A DNA stretch of 19,650 nt from JBJXFY01 sp046155815. GTDB lineage: Bacteria; Verrucomicrobiota; Verrucomicrobiia; Limisphaerales; CAIMTB01. A program made the translations under genes and the position numbers. The notes beneath the pieces are model-generated. The model worked only from the letters and a program-made list of their open reading frames with translations. It was not told where the DNA came from and made no database searches. Shown here in pieces: positions 1 to 7,174 of this stretch. Each line of letters begins with the position of its first letter. Position 1 is the stretch's first letter. The stretch spans positions 1 through 19,650 of the forward strand of contig JBJXFY010000268.1 in NCBI GenBank assembly GCA_046155815.1, written 5' to 3'.

Positions 1-1
1 A

Positions 2-982
2 CCTTGGGGACTGCTCGACTGGACGCTGGGGCTTACCAAGCCACGCCAATGGGATTTCGTTGGCGCGCTCGGCACGGAGAAGCGCAGCCTTGCCGCGTGG
101 CACTGGCTGAAAAAGCACGACGGGCTCTCCACGACCCGTTTGCTCGAAGTGTTAGACCGTCCGTCCCGCCACACTGCCCGCGCGACTCACCTCACCCACG
201 AGCGCACGCAGGAGTTTCTCGCAGATGGTGGCATGGAAAAGGACATCACTCGCCGGCTGGAATTGATGACGGAAATTCACCGTGTTGTAGCCATTGCACA
301 TGCGATCGAGCAATCTTCCGGTGACTCAGTGATGCTCGACATCACGTCCCTCCCCAAGCGGTTTTTCTTCCCGCTTCTCCGTCATCTTGAACAAAGCACG
401 GGCGTTCGTGATCTTGTCGTCACCTACACCTCGCCTGAACAGTATCTGGAGAATGATTTGCTCAGCGAAGACGCCGCCGACTGGCTAACACTGCCGGGCT
501 TCCCCGGCCAAAGTGGGCAGACAGAAATGCTAATCGTGAGTGTTGGCTTCATGGTCGAGAGTCTGAGAAGCCACCTTACGACGATCAACAAGCACGAGTC
601 CGTGAAGATCCTGATCCCGTTTCCTGCACCACTCTCCATCCTTCGCCGAACATGGGACTCAGTGTGTTACCTCGAGTCCAAGAGCGAGGCAGGAAAGTTT
701 CAGAACTTCCGACTCAATACGGCCGACCTGTCGAGTGCCTTTGACCGCATCACTCAGCTTGCTTCCGAAACAAAGATGAAACCCGCTTTCGCACCCTTCG
801 GCCCGAAGCCGACCTCCGCTGCGATGTGCCTTTACGCGGCAAAGCACGATTGCCCAGTTTATTACCCGCAACCGCGCGTCTATCACCCGGAGTATTCGCG
901 CGGCGTTCGAGAAGTCGATGGAAGGCCCGCCGTGTTCGCATACTGGATTACGCACGAGGGCAAGAAACTATACGGGGCCTGA
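2..982 (+). CDS. Unrecognised alpha/beta protein, 5' end outside window
   Basis: The frame is open from the window edge to TGA at 980-982, so the gene starts upstream; about 326 residues are visible. I do not recognise the family with certainty. The visible protein alternates hydrophobic strands and helices: a strand with MLDITSLPKRFFFP, a strand with DLVVTYTSPEQY, a strand with MLIVSVGF, and later a loop PFGPKPTSAAM followed by a helix and the segment CPVYYPQPRVYHPEYS. This spacing of a D-[IV]-[TS]-x-[FL]-P strand and a late G-x-K-x-x-[SA] loop suggests a Rossmann-like sensor or nucleotide-binding domain, loosely like CARF-type folds, but that is inference. No transmembrane segment or signal peptide is visible. 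GC is lower than in the genes from 2083 to 14951. Restriction-gene debris follows immediately, which hints at a former defence island. Confidence is high that it is coding and low for any function. Confidence 0.75.
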   Translation, partial: PWGLLDWTLGLTKPRQWDFVGALGTEKRSLAAWHWLKKHDGLSTTRLLEVLDRPSRHTARATHLTHERTQEFLADGGMEKDITRRLELMTEIHRVVAIAHAIEQSSGDSVMLDITSLPKRFFFPLLRHLEQSTGVRDLVVTYTSPEQYLENDLLSEDAADWLTLPGFPGQSGQTEMLIVSVGFMVESLRSHLTTINKHESVKILIPFPAPLSILRRTWDSVCYLESKSEAGKFQNFRLNTADLSSAFDRITQLASETKMKPAFAPFGPKPTSAAMCLYAAKHDCPVYYPQPRVYHPEYSRGVREVDGRPAVFAYWITHEGKKLYGA

Positions 983-1072
983 GTTCCGCCGAATTCGTCA
1001 TTCATCGGGCTCACCGGCACGCCCATCGAAAAGACGGACGCGAACACGCGGGTGGTCTTCGGCGATTACATT
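983..1072 (+). pseudogene. HsdR (type I restriction, helicase region) fragment A
   Basis: Read from 983 with codons in phase with TTC at 1001, the translation contains FIGLTGTPIEKTDANTR followed by VVFGDYI. This matches what I know of the conserved helicase core of type I restriction subunit HsdR, around the TGTP motif of its SF2 ATPase. The match breaks at codon 1070-1072, where a 68-bp insert begins with a stop codon. There is no start codon or upstream HsdR domain, because the preceding gene ends at 982. The fragment therefore cannot make a restriction enzyme. Its left edge abuts the stop codon of the preceding gene, which suggests a deletion join. Confidence 0.7.
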
Positions 1073-1140
1073 TGATGCTCCCCTCCGGTCGCCGCCTTCG
1101 GGCACGTCGCTTCGCTCCTGTCCATCTCGCTCCGCTCGGT
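1073..1140. repeat. 68-bp insert inside HsdR remnant
   Basis: The HsdR reading continues as FGDYI up to 1072 and resumes as SIYDIQRAV at 1141. The two halves are contiguous in intact HsdR proteins as I know them, so 1073-1140 is inserted sequence. It is 68 bp (not a multiple of three), GC-rich, starts with TGATGCTCCCC and ends with CTCCGCTCGGT, and carries phrases such as CCGCCTTCGGGCACGTCGC. I see no terminal inverted repeats, target duplication or reading frame. It is most likely a small non-autonomous interspersed repeat. Confidence 0.5.
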
Positions 1141-1182
1141 TCCATCTACGACATCCAGCGCGCCGTCGCCGACAAGGCCACG
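1141..1182 (+). pseudogene. HsdR fragment B
   Basis: These 14 codons read SIYDIQRAVADKAT, the direct continuation of fragment A in HsdR but in a different frame because of the 68-bp insert. In intact HsdR this segment is followed by a VPIYYE-like stretch. Here it is cut by a second, AT-richer repeat block from 1183. The perfect amino-acid continuity across the insert is the main evidence that this was once one gene. Confidence 0.65.
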
Positions 1183-1250
1183 GAGTGGGGAATGACGAAT
1201 GACGAGTTCGGAATGTCGAACTGACTGAACTTCGAAATTCGGATTTCTGC
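1183..1250. repeat. Short interspersed repeat with GAATGACGA units
   Basis: The block contains GAATGACGAATGACGA at 1190-1205, then GGAATGTCGAAC, then TTCGAAATTCGG. The GAATGACGA unit overlaps itself in tandem and the whole block is markedly lower in GC than its surroundings. It separates HsdR fragments B and C and has no plausible coding content (stop TGA at 1222-1224). Short repeats of this kind are, in my recollection, common between genes in Verrucomicrobiota, but this was not searched. Confidence 0.45.
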
Positions 1251-1255
1251 AATCG

Positions 1256-1336
1256 CACTTCCCCTGGCTCATTCCCGCCGGACAGGAGCGCATCCTCGAA
1301 CAGGAGGACGGCAAGAAGCGCAGGGTGGATGCGGTG
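1256..1336 (+). pseudogene. Probable HsdR fragment C (C-terminal region)
   Basis: In the frame of ATT at 1271 the translation reads HFPWLIPAGQERILEQEDGK, then KRRVDAV. The phrase around ERILEQEDGK resembles the C-terminal helical region of HsdR, where a similar QE-x-I-L-x-QEDGK-x-RF-x-x-AV stretch precedes an LSxAFAL helix. If so, several hundred codons between fragments B and C have been lost. After AV the similarity stops; the frame stays open to TAG at 1439-1441 (ending PPPVR) without a recognisable family. No start codon or ribosome-binding site is evident. Confidence 0.5.
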
Positions 1337-1505
1337 GAGGAACCAGCGAGACCATTGAACATCACCACCGCCAACCTGGCCCGCATGAACCTGGTGGTGG
1401 CGCGGTCCAGACGGCCCGCCGGTCCGCCCCCGGTGCGGTAGCGGCGGGCGGGGGCGTGAGAAAGTCCATCGGCCGGCGGAAGCGGCCGGTTCCGCGACGG
1501 TCCGA

Positions 1506-1526
1506 GGACGGGTTGCAGACCCGTCC
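1506..1526. terminator. GC-rich hairpin beyond the cyclase remnant
   Basis: The 8-bp arms GGACGGGT (1506-1513) and ACCCGTCC (1519-1526) are perfect complements around a 5-nt loop TGCAG. The hairpin lies 8 bp beyond the stop codon of the minus-strand cyclase remnant, a good place for a terminator, but no T-run follows in either direction. It may equally be a copy of a palindromic intergenic repeat. The stretch from 1337 to 1505 shows no other gene or motif. Confidence 0.35.
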
Positions 1527-1533
1527 CGCGGCG

Positions 1534-1986
1534 TCAGCCGCCGGTCCGCCCGATGAGCCACCAGGTGTGCATGAGGCCCTTGCCCCGGACCTCGACCCCG
1601 CCGCGCTCCTCGAGGGTGAAGCCGGCGGCGGCCAGGGCCGGATGCATGGGCGCGGCGACCTGGATGCGGCCGGGCTGGCCGGAGGATTCCATGCGGCTGG
1701 CCACGTTCACGGTGTCGCCCCAGAGGTCGTAGATGAACTTGGTGCGGCCGATGACGCCGGCGACCACGGGGCCGGAGTTCAGGCCGATGCGGATCTGCAG
1801 GGCCGAGCCGCGGTCACGGTTGAAGTCCTGCACGGCGGCGATCATGTCGAGCGCCATGCCGGCCAGCGACGCCGCATGGTCCGCGCGCGTGACGGGCACG
1901 CCGCACACGGACATGCAGCAGTCCCCGATGGTCTTGATGTTCTCCACGCCGAGCCGGTGGGCGGCCTCGGCGGCCTCCTCGCCCTC
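1534..1986 (-). pseudogene. Class III adenylate cyclase, C-terminal fragment
   Basis: Read leftward from about 1986 to TGA at 1536-1534, about 150 residues match the second half of a class III nucleotide cyclase catalytic domain. Visible motifs are NIKTIGDCCMSV (second metal-binding Asp and the purine-recognising Lys), IRIGLNSGPVVAGVIG, and YDLWGDTVNVASRMES (Asp for adenine recognition, then the catalytic Asn and Arg). The Lys/Asp pair points to ATP rather than GTP in the parent enzyme. The N-terminal half of the domain, with the first metal-binding Asp (F-x-D-I-x-G-F-T motif), is absent. The secreted cytochrome gene begins at 2083 on the other strand, and upstream codons turn to low-complexity Gly/Glu. 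There is no room for the missing part, so this is a remnant that should not form a cyclase homodimer. The frame stays open beyond 2000, but only as an antisense shadow of that gene. Confidence 0.75.
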
Positions 1987-2082
1987 GCCGCCACCCCGGC
2001 CTTTTGAACAGACCGCCGGCTTTTGCGTCGAGTGACCCAATCGGAGCGGACAAGCCGCGTCCCGCACCCTATCCTGCCCCCA

Positions 2083-5000
2083 ATGAAGCTGCCCGCGATC
2101 ATCGCCCTCCTGGCCTGGCTGCCCGCCCTCGCGGCGGCCCCGGCCGGCGACCGCGTGGACTTCAACGCCCAGATCCGCCCGCTGCTCTCCGACCGCTGCT
2201 TCGCCTGCCACGGCCCGGATGACGCGGCGCGCAAGGCCAGGCTCGGCCTGCACACGCGCGAGGGCGCGCTGAAGGGCGGCAAATCCGGCGACCCGGCCCT
2301 GAAGCCCGGCGATCCCTCCGCCTCGCCGCTGCTGGGTCGGATCGTCTCCACCGACCCGGACGAGGTGATGCCGCCGCCGGAGTCCAAGCTGCCGGCGCTG
2401 ACGAAGGAGGAGATCGAGCTGCTCCGCCGCTGGATCGCCGAAGGGGCCGAGTACCGCCAGCACTGGGCCTTCGAGCCGCTGCCGGAGGCCGTGCCCGTGC
2501 CTGAAATCCGCAATCCACAATCCCCAATCCGCAACGCGATTGATGCCTTCGTGCTCGCGCGGCTGGAGAAGGAGAAGCTTCAGCCGCAGCCCGAGGCCAC
2601 GCGGGAAACGCTGCTGCGCCGTGCGAGCCTCGACCTCACCGGCCTGCCGCCGACGCCGGCCGAAATCACCGCCTTCCTGGCCGACCCGTCGCCGGACGCC
2701 TACGAGCAGGCCGTGGACCGGCTGCTGGACTCCCGCCACCGCGGGGAGCGGCTCGCGGGCTGGTGGCTCGACCTCGCCCGCTACGCGGACACCTACGGCT
2801 ATCAGGCCGACGCGGAGGTGGATTTTTCGCCGTGGCGCGACTGGGTGATCGCCGCCTTCAACGACAACCTGCCCTACGACGACTTCCTGACGTGGCAGCT
2901 CGCGGGCGACCTGCTGCCCGGCGCGCCGCGCGAGGCGGTGCTGGCCACGGCCTTCAACCGCCTGCACCGCCAGACCAACGAGGGCGGCAGCATCGAGGAG
3001 GAGTTCCGCACCGAGTATGTGGCCGACCGCGTGAACACCGTCGGCACCGCGATGCTCGGGCTCACGGTCGAGTGCGCCCGCTGCCACGACCACAAGTACG
3101 ATCCCGTCAGCCAGCGTGACTACTACTCGCTCTTCGCGTTCTTCAACTCGATTGACGAGAGCGGGCTCTACTCCCACTTCACCCGCGCGACGCCGACGCC
3201 GACGCTGCCGCTGTGGCAGGGCGACCAGGAGAGGGAGCATGCCGCGGTCGTGGGGGAAATCCGCGCGGCCGAGGCGGCGTTGAAGGCCGGGGAAGCAGCG
3301 GCCAGGGAACGTTTCAAGGCCTGGTCGGCGCAGCAGCGTGCTGCCGGCCTCCTGCCGGTACTCCCCGCGCCGGTCGTCAGCCTCAGCTTCGAGAGCATCA
3401 CCAACAACGTCTCTCCCAACGCCTCCAGCACCAACGCGGCCGAGCTGTCGGACGGCCCCGTGCTGGCCGCGGGCCGCGCCGGGCAGGCGATGCGCTTCAG
3501 CGGCGACAACGCGGCCACGGTGAAGCACGCCGCGCATTTCCGGCGTACCGACCCCTTCAGCTTCAGCCTCTGGGTCAAGCCGGAAACCCAGCAGCCGCGG
3601 GCCGTGGTGTTTCATCATTCCCGAGCGTGGACGGACTCCGCCAGCCGCGGCTATGAACTGGTGCTGGACGAGGGCCGGCCGTTCTTCGGGCTGATCCATT
3701 TCTGGCCCGGCAACGCCCTGGCCGTGCGCGCCAGGGAGCCGCTTGCCACCAACGCATGGTCTCATCTGGCGGTGACTTACGATGGTTCCAGCCATGCCTC
3801 CGGCCTGAAGCTGTTCGTGAATGGTGAACCGGCCGAAGTGGAAACCATCCGCGACTCGCTCACGCGGGACATCATTCACCGCGCCGAGTGGGGCGACGGG
3901 GATGCGGGGAACATCCACCTGACGCTGGCCGCGCGCTTCCGGGACAACGGCTTCAAGGATGGACTCATTGACGAGTTTCAGGCGTTCGATGCCGAACTTA
4001 CAGCCGCAGAGATCAGCCGGCTCGCCGCGACAACTCCCTCCCTTCCCGTGGGTGAGGGCGGCCTTCCATCCACCATTCACCATTCACCATTCACCGACTT
4101 CTCCACCTATCTCGCCCGCGTGGACGAACCCCACCGCGCCGCCGCCGCGAACCTCCGCGCCCTGCGCGGACAGGAGAACCGCCTCAGCCAGGACGTGCGC
4201 GAGATCATGGTCATGCGCGAGCTGGATGAGCGCCGGCCGGCCCACGTCCTGCGCCGCGGCGCCTACGACCAGCCGGGCGACCCCGTGGAGCCGGGCGTGC
4301 CGGAGAAGCTCTTCGCCTTCCCCGCCGGCCTGCCGCACAACCGCCTCGGGCTGGCGGAGTGGCTCACCGACCCGCGGCATCCGCTGACGGCGCGCGTGGC
4401 GGTGAATCATTTCTGGAAGCTGCACTTCGGCCGCGGCCTTGTACCGACGGTTCAGGATTTCGGCAGCCAGGGGCGCCCGCCCAGCCATCCCGAACTGCTG
4501 GACTGGCTGTCCCGGCGGTTCGTGGATTCCGGCTGGGACGTGAAGTCACTCCAGCGGCTGATCGTCACCTCCGCGACCTACCGGCGGGCCTCTTCCGCCC
4601 CGGCGGAGCTCACGGCCCGCGATCCGGAGAATGAACTGCTGGCCCGCGGCCCAAGGCACCGGCTGTCCGCCGAGCAGATCCGCGACGGCGCGCTGGCCGC
4701 CAGCGGCCTGCTCGTCCCGAAGATCGGTGGTCCGAGCGTGAAGCCCTACCAGCCGGCCGGGGTGTGGGAGGACGCCGGTACGGGCAAGAGTTACTCGCAG
4801 GACAAGGGCGACGCCTTGCACCGGCGCAGCCTCTACACCTTCTGGCGCCGCACCGCGCCGCCGCCGAACATGCTCACCTTTGATGCGCCCACCCGCGAGG
4901 TCTGCACCGCCAAGCGGGAGGTCACCGGCACGCCGCTGCAGGCGCTGGTGCTGCTCAACGACACACAGTTCATCGAGGCCGCACGCGTCCTCGCGGAACG

Positions 5001-5277
5001 CCTGCTGCGTGAGCATCCTGACCGCGTCGAGGACCGCCTGGACGCCGCCTTCCTCGCGCTGACCGGCCGCCGTCCGGAGCCGCGCGAGCGGGAGATTCTG
5101 CGCCGGCTGCTTGACGAACAGCGCGCCGCCTTCGCCGCCGACCCTGCCGCGGCGGAGAAGTACCTGGCCCACGGCGAACGCCCCCGCGACGCCTCGCTGC
5201 CGGTGGCGGAACTTGCGGCCACGACCGTCCTCGCCAGCGCGGTGATGAACCACGACGAGTTTGTGATGAAGCGATGA
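2083..5277 (+). CDS. Secreted PSCyt1/DUF1549-LamG-DUF1553 (PSD1) protein
   Basis: This 1064-residue protein starts at ATG 2083, chosen because MKLPAIIALLAWLPALAAAP is a clear signal peptide; an in-frame TTG at 2023 would bury it. Domains in order: a planctomycete-type cytochrome c-like domain with CFACH (39-43) and VMPPPESKLP (95-104); a DUF1549 domain (about 150-360) with LLRRASLDLTGLPPTP and a second CxxCH, CARCH (331-335); a LamG-like carbohydrate-binding domain (about 430-650, with FSFSLWVKP and WSHLAVTYDG); and the DUF1553/PSD1 domain (about 740-1055, with HPLTARVAVNHFW and VTGTPLQALVLLND). The family is known from Planctomycetota and Verrucomicrobiota, where it sits beside DUF1501 genes. 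A role in extracytoplasmic redox chemistry or polysaccharide (often sulfated glycan) metabolism is commonly assumed but unproven. Two repeat-derived stretches appear to be translated in frame (residues 141-151 and about 650-671). The stop overlaps the next start. Confidence 0.93.
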   Translation: MKLPAIIALLAWLPALAAAPAGDRVDFNAQIRPLLSDRCFACHGPDDAARKARLGLHTREGALKGGKSGDPALKPGDPSASPLLGRIVSTDPDEVMPPPESKLPALTKEEIELLRRWIAEGAEYRQHWAFEPLPEAVPVPEIRNPQSPIRNAIDAFVLARLEKEKLQPQPEATRETLLRRASLDLTGLPPTPAEITAFLADPSPDAYEQAVDRLLDSRHRGERLAGWWLDLARYADTYGYQADAEVDFSPWRDWVIAAFNDNLPYDDFLTWQLAGDLLPGAPREAVLATAFNRLHRQTNEGGSIEEEFRTEYVADRVNTVGTAMLGLTVECARCHDHKYDPVSQRDYYSLFAFFNSIDESGLYSHFTRATPTPTLPLWQGDQEREHAAVVGEIRAAEAALKAGEAAARERFKAWSAQQRAAGLLPVLPAPVVSLSFESITNNVSPNASSTNAAELSDGPVLAAGRAGQAMRFSGDNAATVKHAAHFRRTDPFSFSLWVKPETQQPRAVVFHHSRAWTDSASRGYELVLDEGRPFFGLIHFWPGNALAVRAREPLATNAWSHLAVTYDGSSHASGLKLFVNGEPAEVETIRDSLTRDIIHRAEWGDGDAGNIHLTLAARFRDNGFKDGLIDEFQAFDAELTAAEISRLAATTPSLPVGEGGLPSTIHHSPFTDFSTYLARVDEPHRAAAANLRALRGQENRLSQDVREIMVMRELDERRPAHVLRRGAYDQPGDPVEPGVPEKLFAFPAGLPHNRLGLAEWLTDPRHPLTARVAVNHFWKLHFGRGLVPTVQDFGSQGRPPSHPELLDWLSRRFVDSGWDVKSLQRLIVTSATYRRASSAPAELTARDPENELLARGPRHRLSAEQIRDGALAASGLLVPKIGGPSVKPYQPAGVWEDAGTGKSYSQDKGDALHRRSLYTFWRRTAPPPNMLTFDAPTREVCTAKREVTGTPLQALVLLNDTQFIEAARVLAERLLREHPDRVEDRLDAAFLALTGRRPEPREREILRRLLDEQRAAFAADPAAAEKYLAHGERPRDASLPVAELAATTVLASAVMNHDEFVMKR
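2504..2535. repeat. AATCCGCAA repeat translated within the PSD1 gene
   Basis: Two copies of AATCCGCAA, at 2505-2513 and 2526-2534, flank AATCC variants. The block encodes EIRNPQSPIRN (residues 141-151) just before the conserved AIDAFVLARLE of DUF1549. It is AT-richer than the surrounding codons and sits in the variable linker between the cytochrome and DUF1549 domains. The frame is preserved. Confidence 0.55.
4032..4095. repeat. Heptad repeat block translated within the PSD1 gene
   Basis: Three perfect CCATTCA heptads (4073-4079, 4080-4086, 4087-4093) are preceded by an imperfect one, CCATCCA (4066-4072), and by a GC-rich lead-in CTTCCCGTGGGTGAGGGCGG. The translation TPSLPVGEGGLPSTIHHSPF has low complexity, unlike the LamG domain before it and the helical segment after it. 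It fits an intergenic-type repeat accommodated in a linker without loss of frame. Confidence 0.6.
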
Positions 5278-6734
5278 ACCACTCCCACTGTACCGGCCAC
5301 GTCCCGGCGACGGACCTGTCGCGCCGGACGTTCCTCAACCGCTTCGGCCTCGGGCTGGGCGGCGTTGCGCTCGCGCACCTGCTGAACCCGCCGCATAGCC
5401 TCGCGGCCGCGGCGAAGGACGCCGGGGTGCTTGGCGGGCAGCTTCATCATCCGGCGCGGGCCAAGCGCGTCATCTACCTGTTCATGGCCGGCGGGCCGTC
5501 GCAGTTCGAGACTTGGGACTACAAGCCGCTGCTCAACGAGCGCAACGGCCAGGAGCTGCCCGCCTCCGTCCGCATGGGCCAGCGGCTCACCGGCATGTCC
5601 GGCAACCAGGCCACGCTCCCGATGGCCGGCTCGGCGTACAAGTTCGCCCAGCACGGCCGGAACGGCACCTGGGTGAGCGAGCTGCTTCCCTACACGGCCA
5701 AATCAGTGGATGACCTCTGCCTGGTCCGCTCGATGTACACGGAGGCGATCAACCACGACCCGGCGATCACCTTCCTCCAGACCGGCTCGCAGCTGTCCGG
5801 CCGGCCCAGCATGGGCGCGTGGGTCCACTACGGGCTGGGCAGCGACAACGAGAACCTGCCCGCCTTCGTGGTGCTGGTGACGCGCGGGAAGGTGGACCAG
5901 CCGCTCTACGCGCGCCTGTGGGGTAGCGGCTTCCTGCCCTCGCAGCACCAGGGCGTGCAGTTCCGTGCCGGCAAGGATCCCGTGCTCTATCTCGGCAATC
6001 CCGAGGGAGTCACCCCGGAAAGCCGCCGGCTGATGCTGGACCGCCTGAAGGAGCTGCATGAGTTCGCCGCGGACAGGCATGGTGATGCGGAGATAGACGC
6101 GCGCATCGCGCAGTACGAGATGGCGTACCGGATGCAGACCAGCGTGCCGGACGTGATGGACCTTGCGAAGGAGAGCGAAGCCACCTTTGAACTCTACGGC
6201 CCCGACGCAAAGAAACCCGGCACCTTCGCGGCGAACTGCCTGCTGGCCCGCCGCCTTGCCGAGCGCGGCGTGAAGTTCATCCAGCTCTATCATCAGGGCT
6301 GGGACCAGCACGGCGGCCTGCCCGCCGGCATCAGGCAGCAGTGCAAGGAGACGGACCAGCCCTGTCACGCGCTCCTGGCCGACCTGAAGCAGCGCGGCCT
6401 GTTGGATGACACGCTGGTCGTCTGGGGCGGTGAGTTTGGCCGCACCGCCTACTCACAGGGCAAGCTGACCGCGACGGACTATGGCCGCGATCATCATCCG
6501 CGATGCTTCCCCGTCTGGATGGCCGGCGGCGGCGCGAGGCCCGGCCTGGTGCATGGCGAGACGGACGAGTTCGGCTACAACGTGGTCAAGGACGGCGTGC
6601 ATGTGCATGACTTCCACGCCACGCTGCTCCACCTGCTGGGTGTGGACCATGAGCGGCTGACGTACTTCTTCCAGGGCCGCCGCTTCCGCCTCACGGACGT
6701 GCACGGGCGCGTCGTGAAGCCGCTGCTGGCCTAA
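5274..6734 (+). CDS. DUF1501 domain protein, Tat-exported
   Basis: The 486-residue protein starts at ATG 5274, overlapping the preceding stop by 4 bp (ATGA), so the two genes are probably translationally coupled. The N-terminus has a twin-arginine signal: SRRTFLNRFGLGLGGVALAHLL with the Arg pair at residues 17-18. DUF1501 proteins belong to the alkaline phosphatase/sulfatase superfamily. Visible family motifs are FMAGGPSQFETWDYKP near residue 70, QLYHQGWDQHGG, VVWGGEFGRT, and the late GRDHHPRCFPVWMAGGG followed by a Gly/His-rich region. These carry the Asp and His residues expected to bind metals. The substrate is unknown. Pairing with a PSD1 protein is the standard arrangement in Planctomycetota and Verrucomicrobiota and suggests joint action outside the cytoplasm. 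The stop codon overlaps the convergent PIN gene by 4 bp. Confidence 0.93.
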   Translation: MNHSHCTGHVPATDLSRRTFLNRFGLGLGGVALAHLLNPPHSLAAAAKDAGVLGGQLHHPARAKRVIYLFMAGGPSQFETWDYKPLLNERNGQELPASVRMGQRLTGMSGNQATLPMAGSAYKFAQHGRNGTWVSELLPYTAKSVDDLCLVRSMYTEAINHDPAITFLQTGSQLSGRPSMGAWVHYGLGSDNENLPAFVVLVTRGKVDQPLYARLWGSGFLPSQHQGVQFRAGKDPVLYLGNPEGVTPESRRLMLDRLKELHEFAADRHGDAEIDARIAQYEMAYRMQTSVPDVMDLAKESEATFELYGPDAKKPGTFAANCLLARRLAERGVKFIQLYHQGWDQHGGLPAGIRQQCKETDQPCHALLADLKQRGLLDDTLVVWGGEFGRTAYSQGKLTATDYGRDHHPRCFPVWMAGGGARPGLVHGETDEFGYNVVKDGVHVHDFHATLLHLLGVDHERLTYFFQGRRFRLTDVHGRVVKPLLA

Positions 6735-7174
6735 GTTTGAGTCCGGCGCACCGGGCCGGGATGCTTGTCAGCCAGACGGTGCTGACGCAGCAGCCGCACC
6801 GGGATGCCCTCAAAATGCGGGTCTCGGTGAATCAGGCAGGCTCCGGCCAGCGACGCCGTTGCGGCGATCAAGGCATCCGAGTTGGGCAACCTGCCCCGGC
6901 AGCGGCTGCGCAGTTCAAAGGCACGCTGTGCAACTTCGCGCGTCACCGGCAGTGTGGCCGCAACCAGATGCCCGTAGATTTCCAGCGCCAGGCCTTGGTC
7001 CACGGCTTCGGGCAGCAATTCCTTCAGGCGGACCTCAAGCTCCAGCCATGTGACCGCGCAGACGCTGACCTTTGCAGGGAAAGCCTCAAGGACGTGCTCG
7101 ACATCTTCGTGACCTGGTTCGCCGCCGAAATGCGCCAGCAGCGCCGATGTGTCGAGGACGAAGGGCGGCTTCAT
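6731..7174 (-). CDS. PIN-domain ribonuclease toxin, VapC-like
   Basis: The 147-residue protein carries the full PIN acidic set: Asp8 in FVLDTSALLA, Glu45 in VTWLELE, Asp100 in LPNSDALIAATA and Asp118 in LIHRDPHF. Proteins of this family are Mg-dependent RNases that cleave tRNA or rRNA and inhibit growth when released from their antitoxin. Its start overlaps the stop of the AbrB-like gene by 4 bp (ATGA on the minus strand), the classic antitoxin-first arrangement. The tail after about residue 125 is Arg/His-rich. The gene converges on the DUF1501 gene with a 4-bp overlap, so nothing separates the two transcripts. Confidence 0.9.
   Translation of the reverse strand: MKPPFVLDTSALLAHFGGEPGHEDVEHVLEAFPAKVSVCAVTWLELEVRLKELLPEAVDQGLALEIYGHLVAATLPVTREVAQRAFELRSRCRGRLPNSDALIAATASLAGACLIHRDPHFEGIPVRLLRQHRLADKHPGPVRRTQT

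Noticed and set aside
983..1336. A functional type I restriction gene.
   Set aside because: Only about 60 codons in three pieces remain, in more than one frame and with stop codons; no hsdM or hsdS is in the window.
1534..4083. An 849-residue open frame on the minus strand.
   Set aside because: Only its last 150 codons (1534-1986) match a family, the cyclase. The rest is the reverse complement of the PSD1 gene, Arg/Gly/Val-rich and without motifs; GC-rich DNA often leaves such antisense frames open.
4066..4095. A CRISPR array or large satellite at the heptad repeat.
   Set aside because: The units are 7 bp without spacers and extend for under 35 bp.
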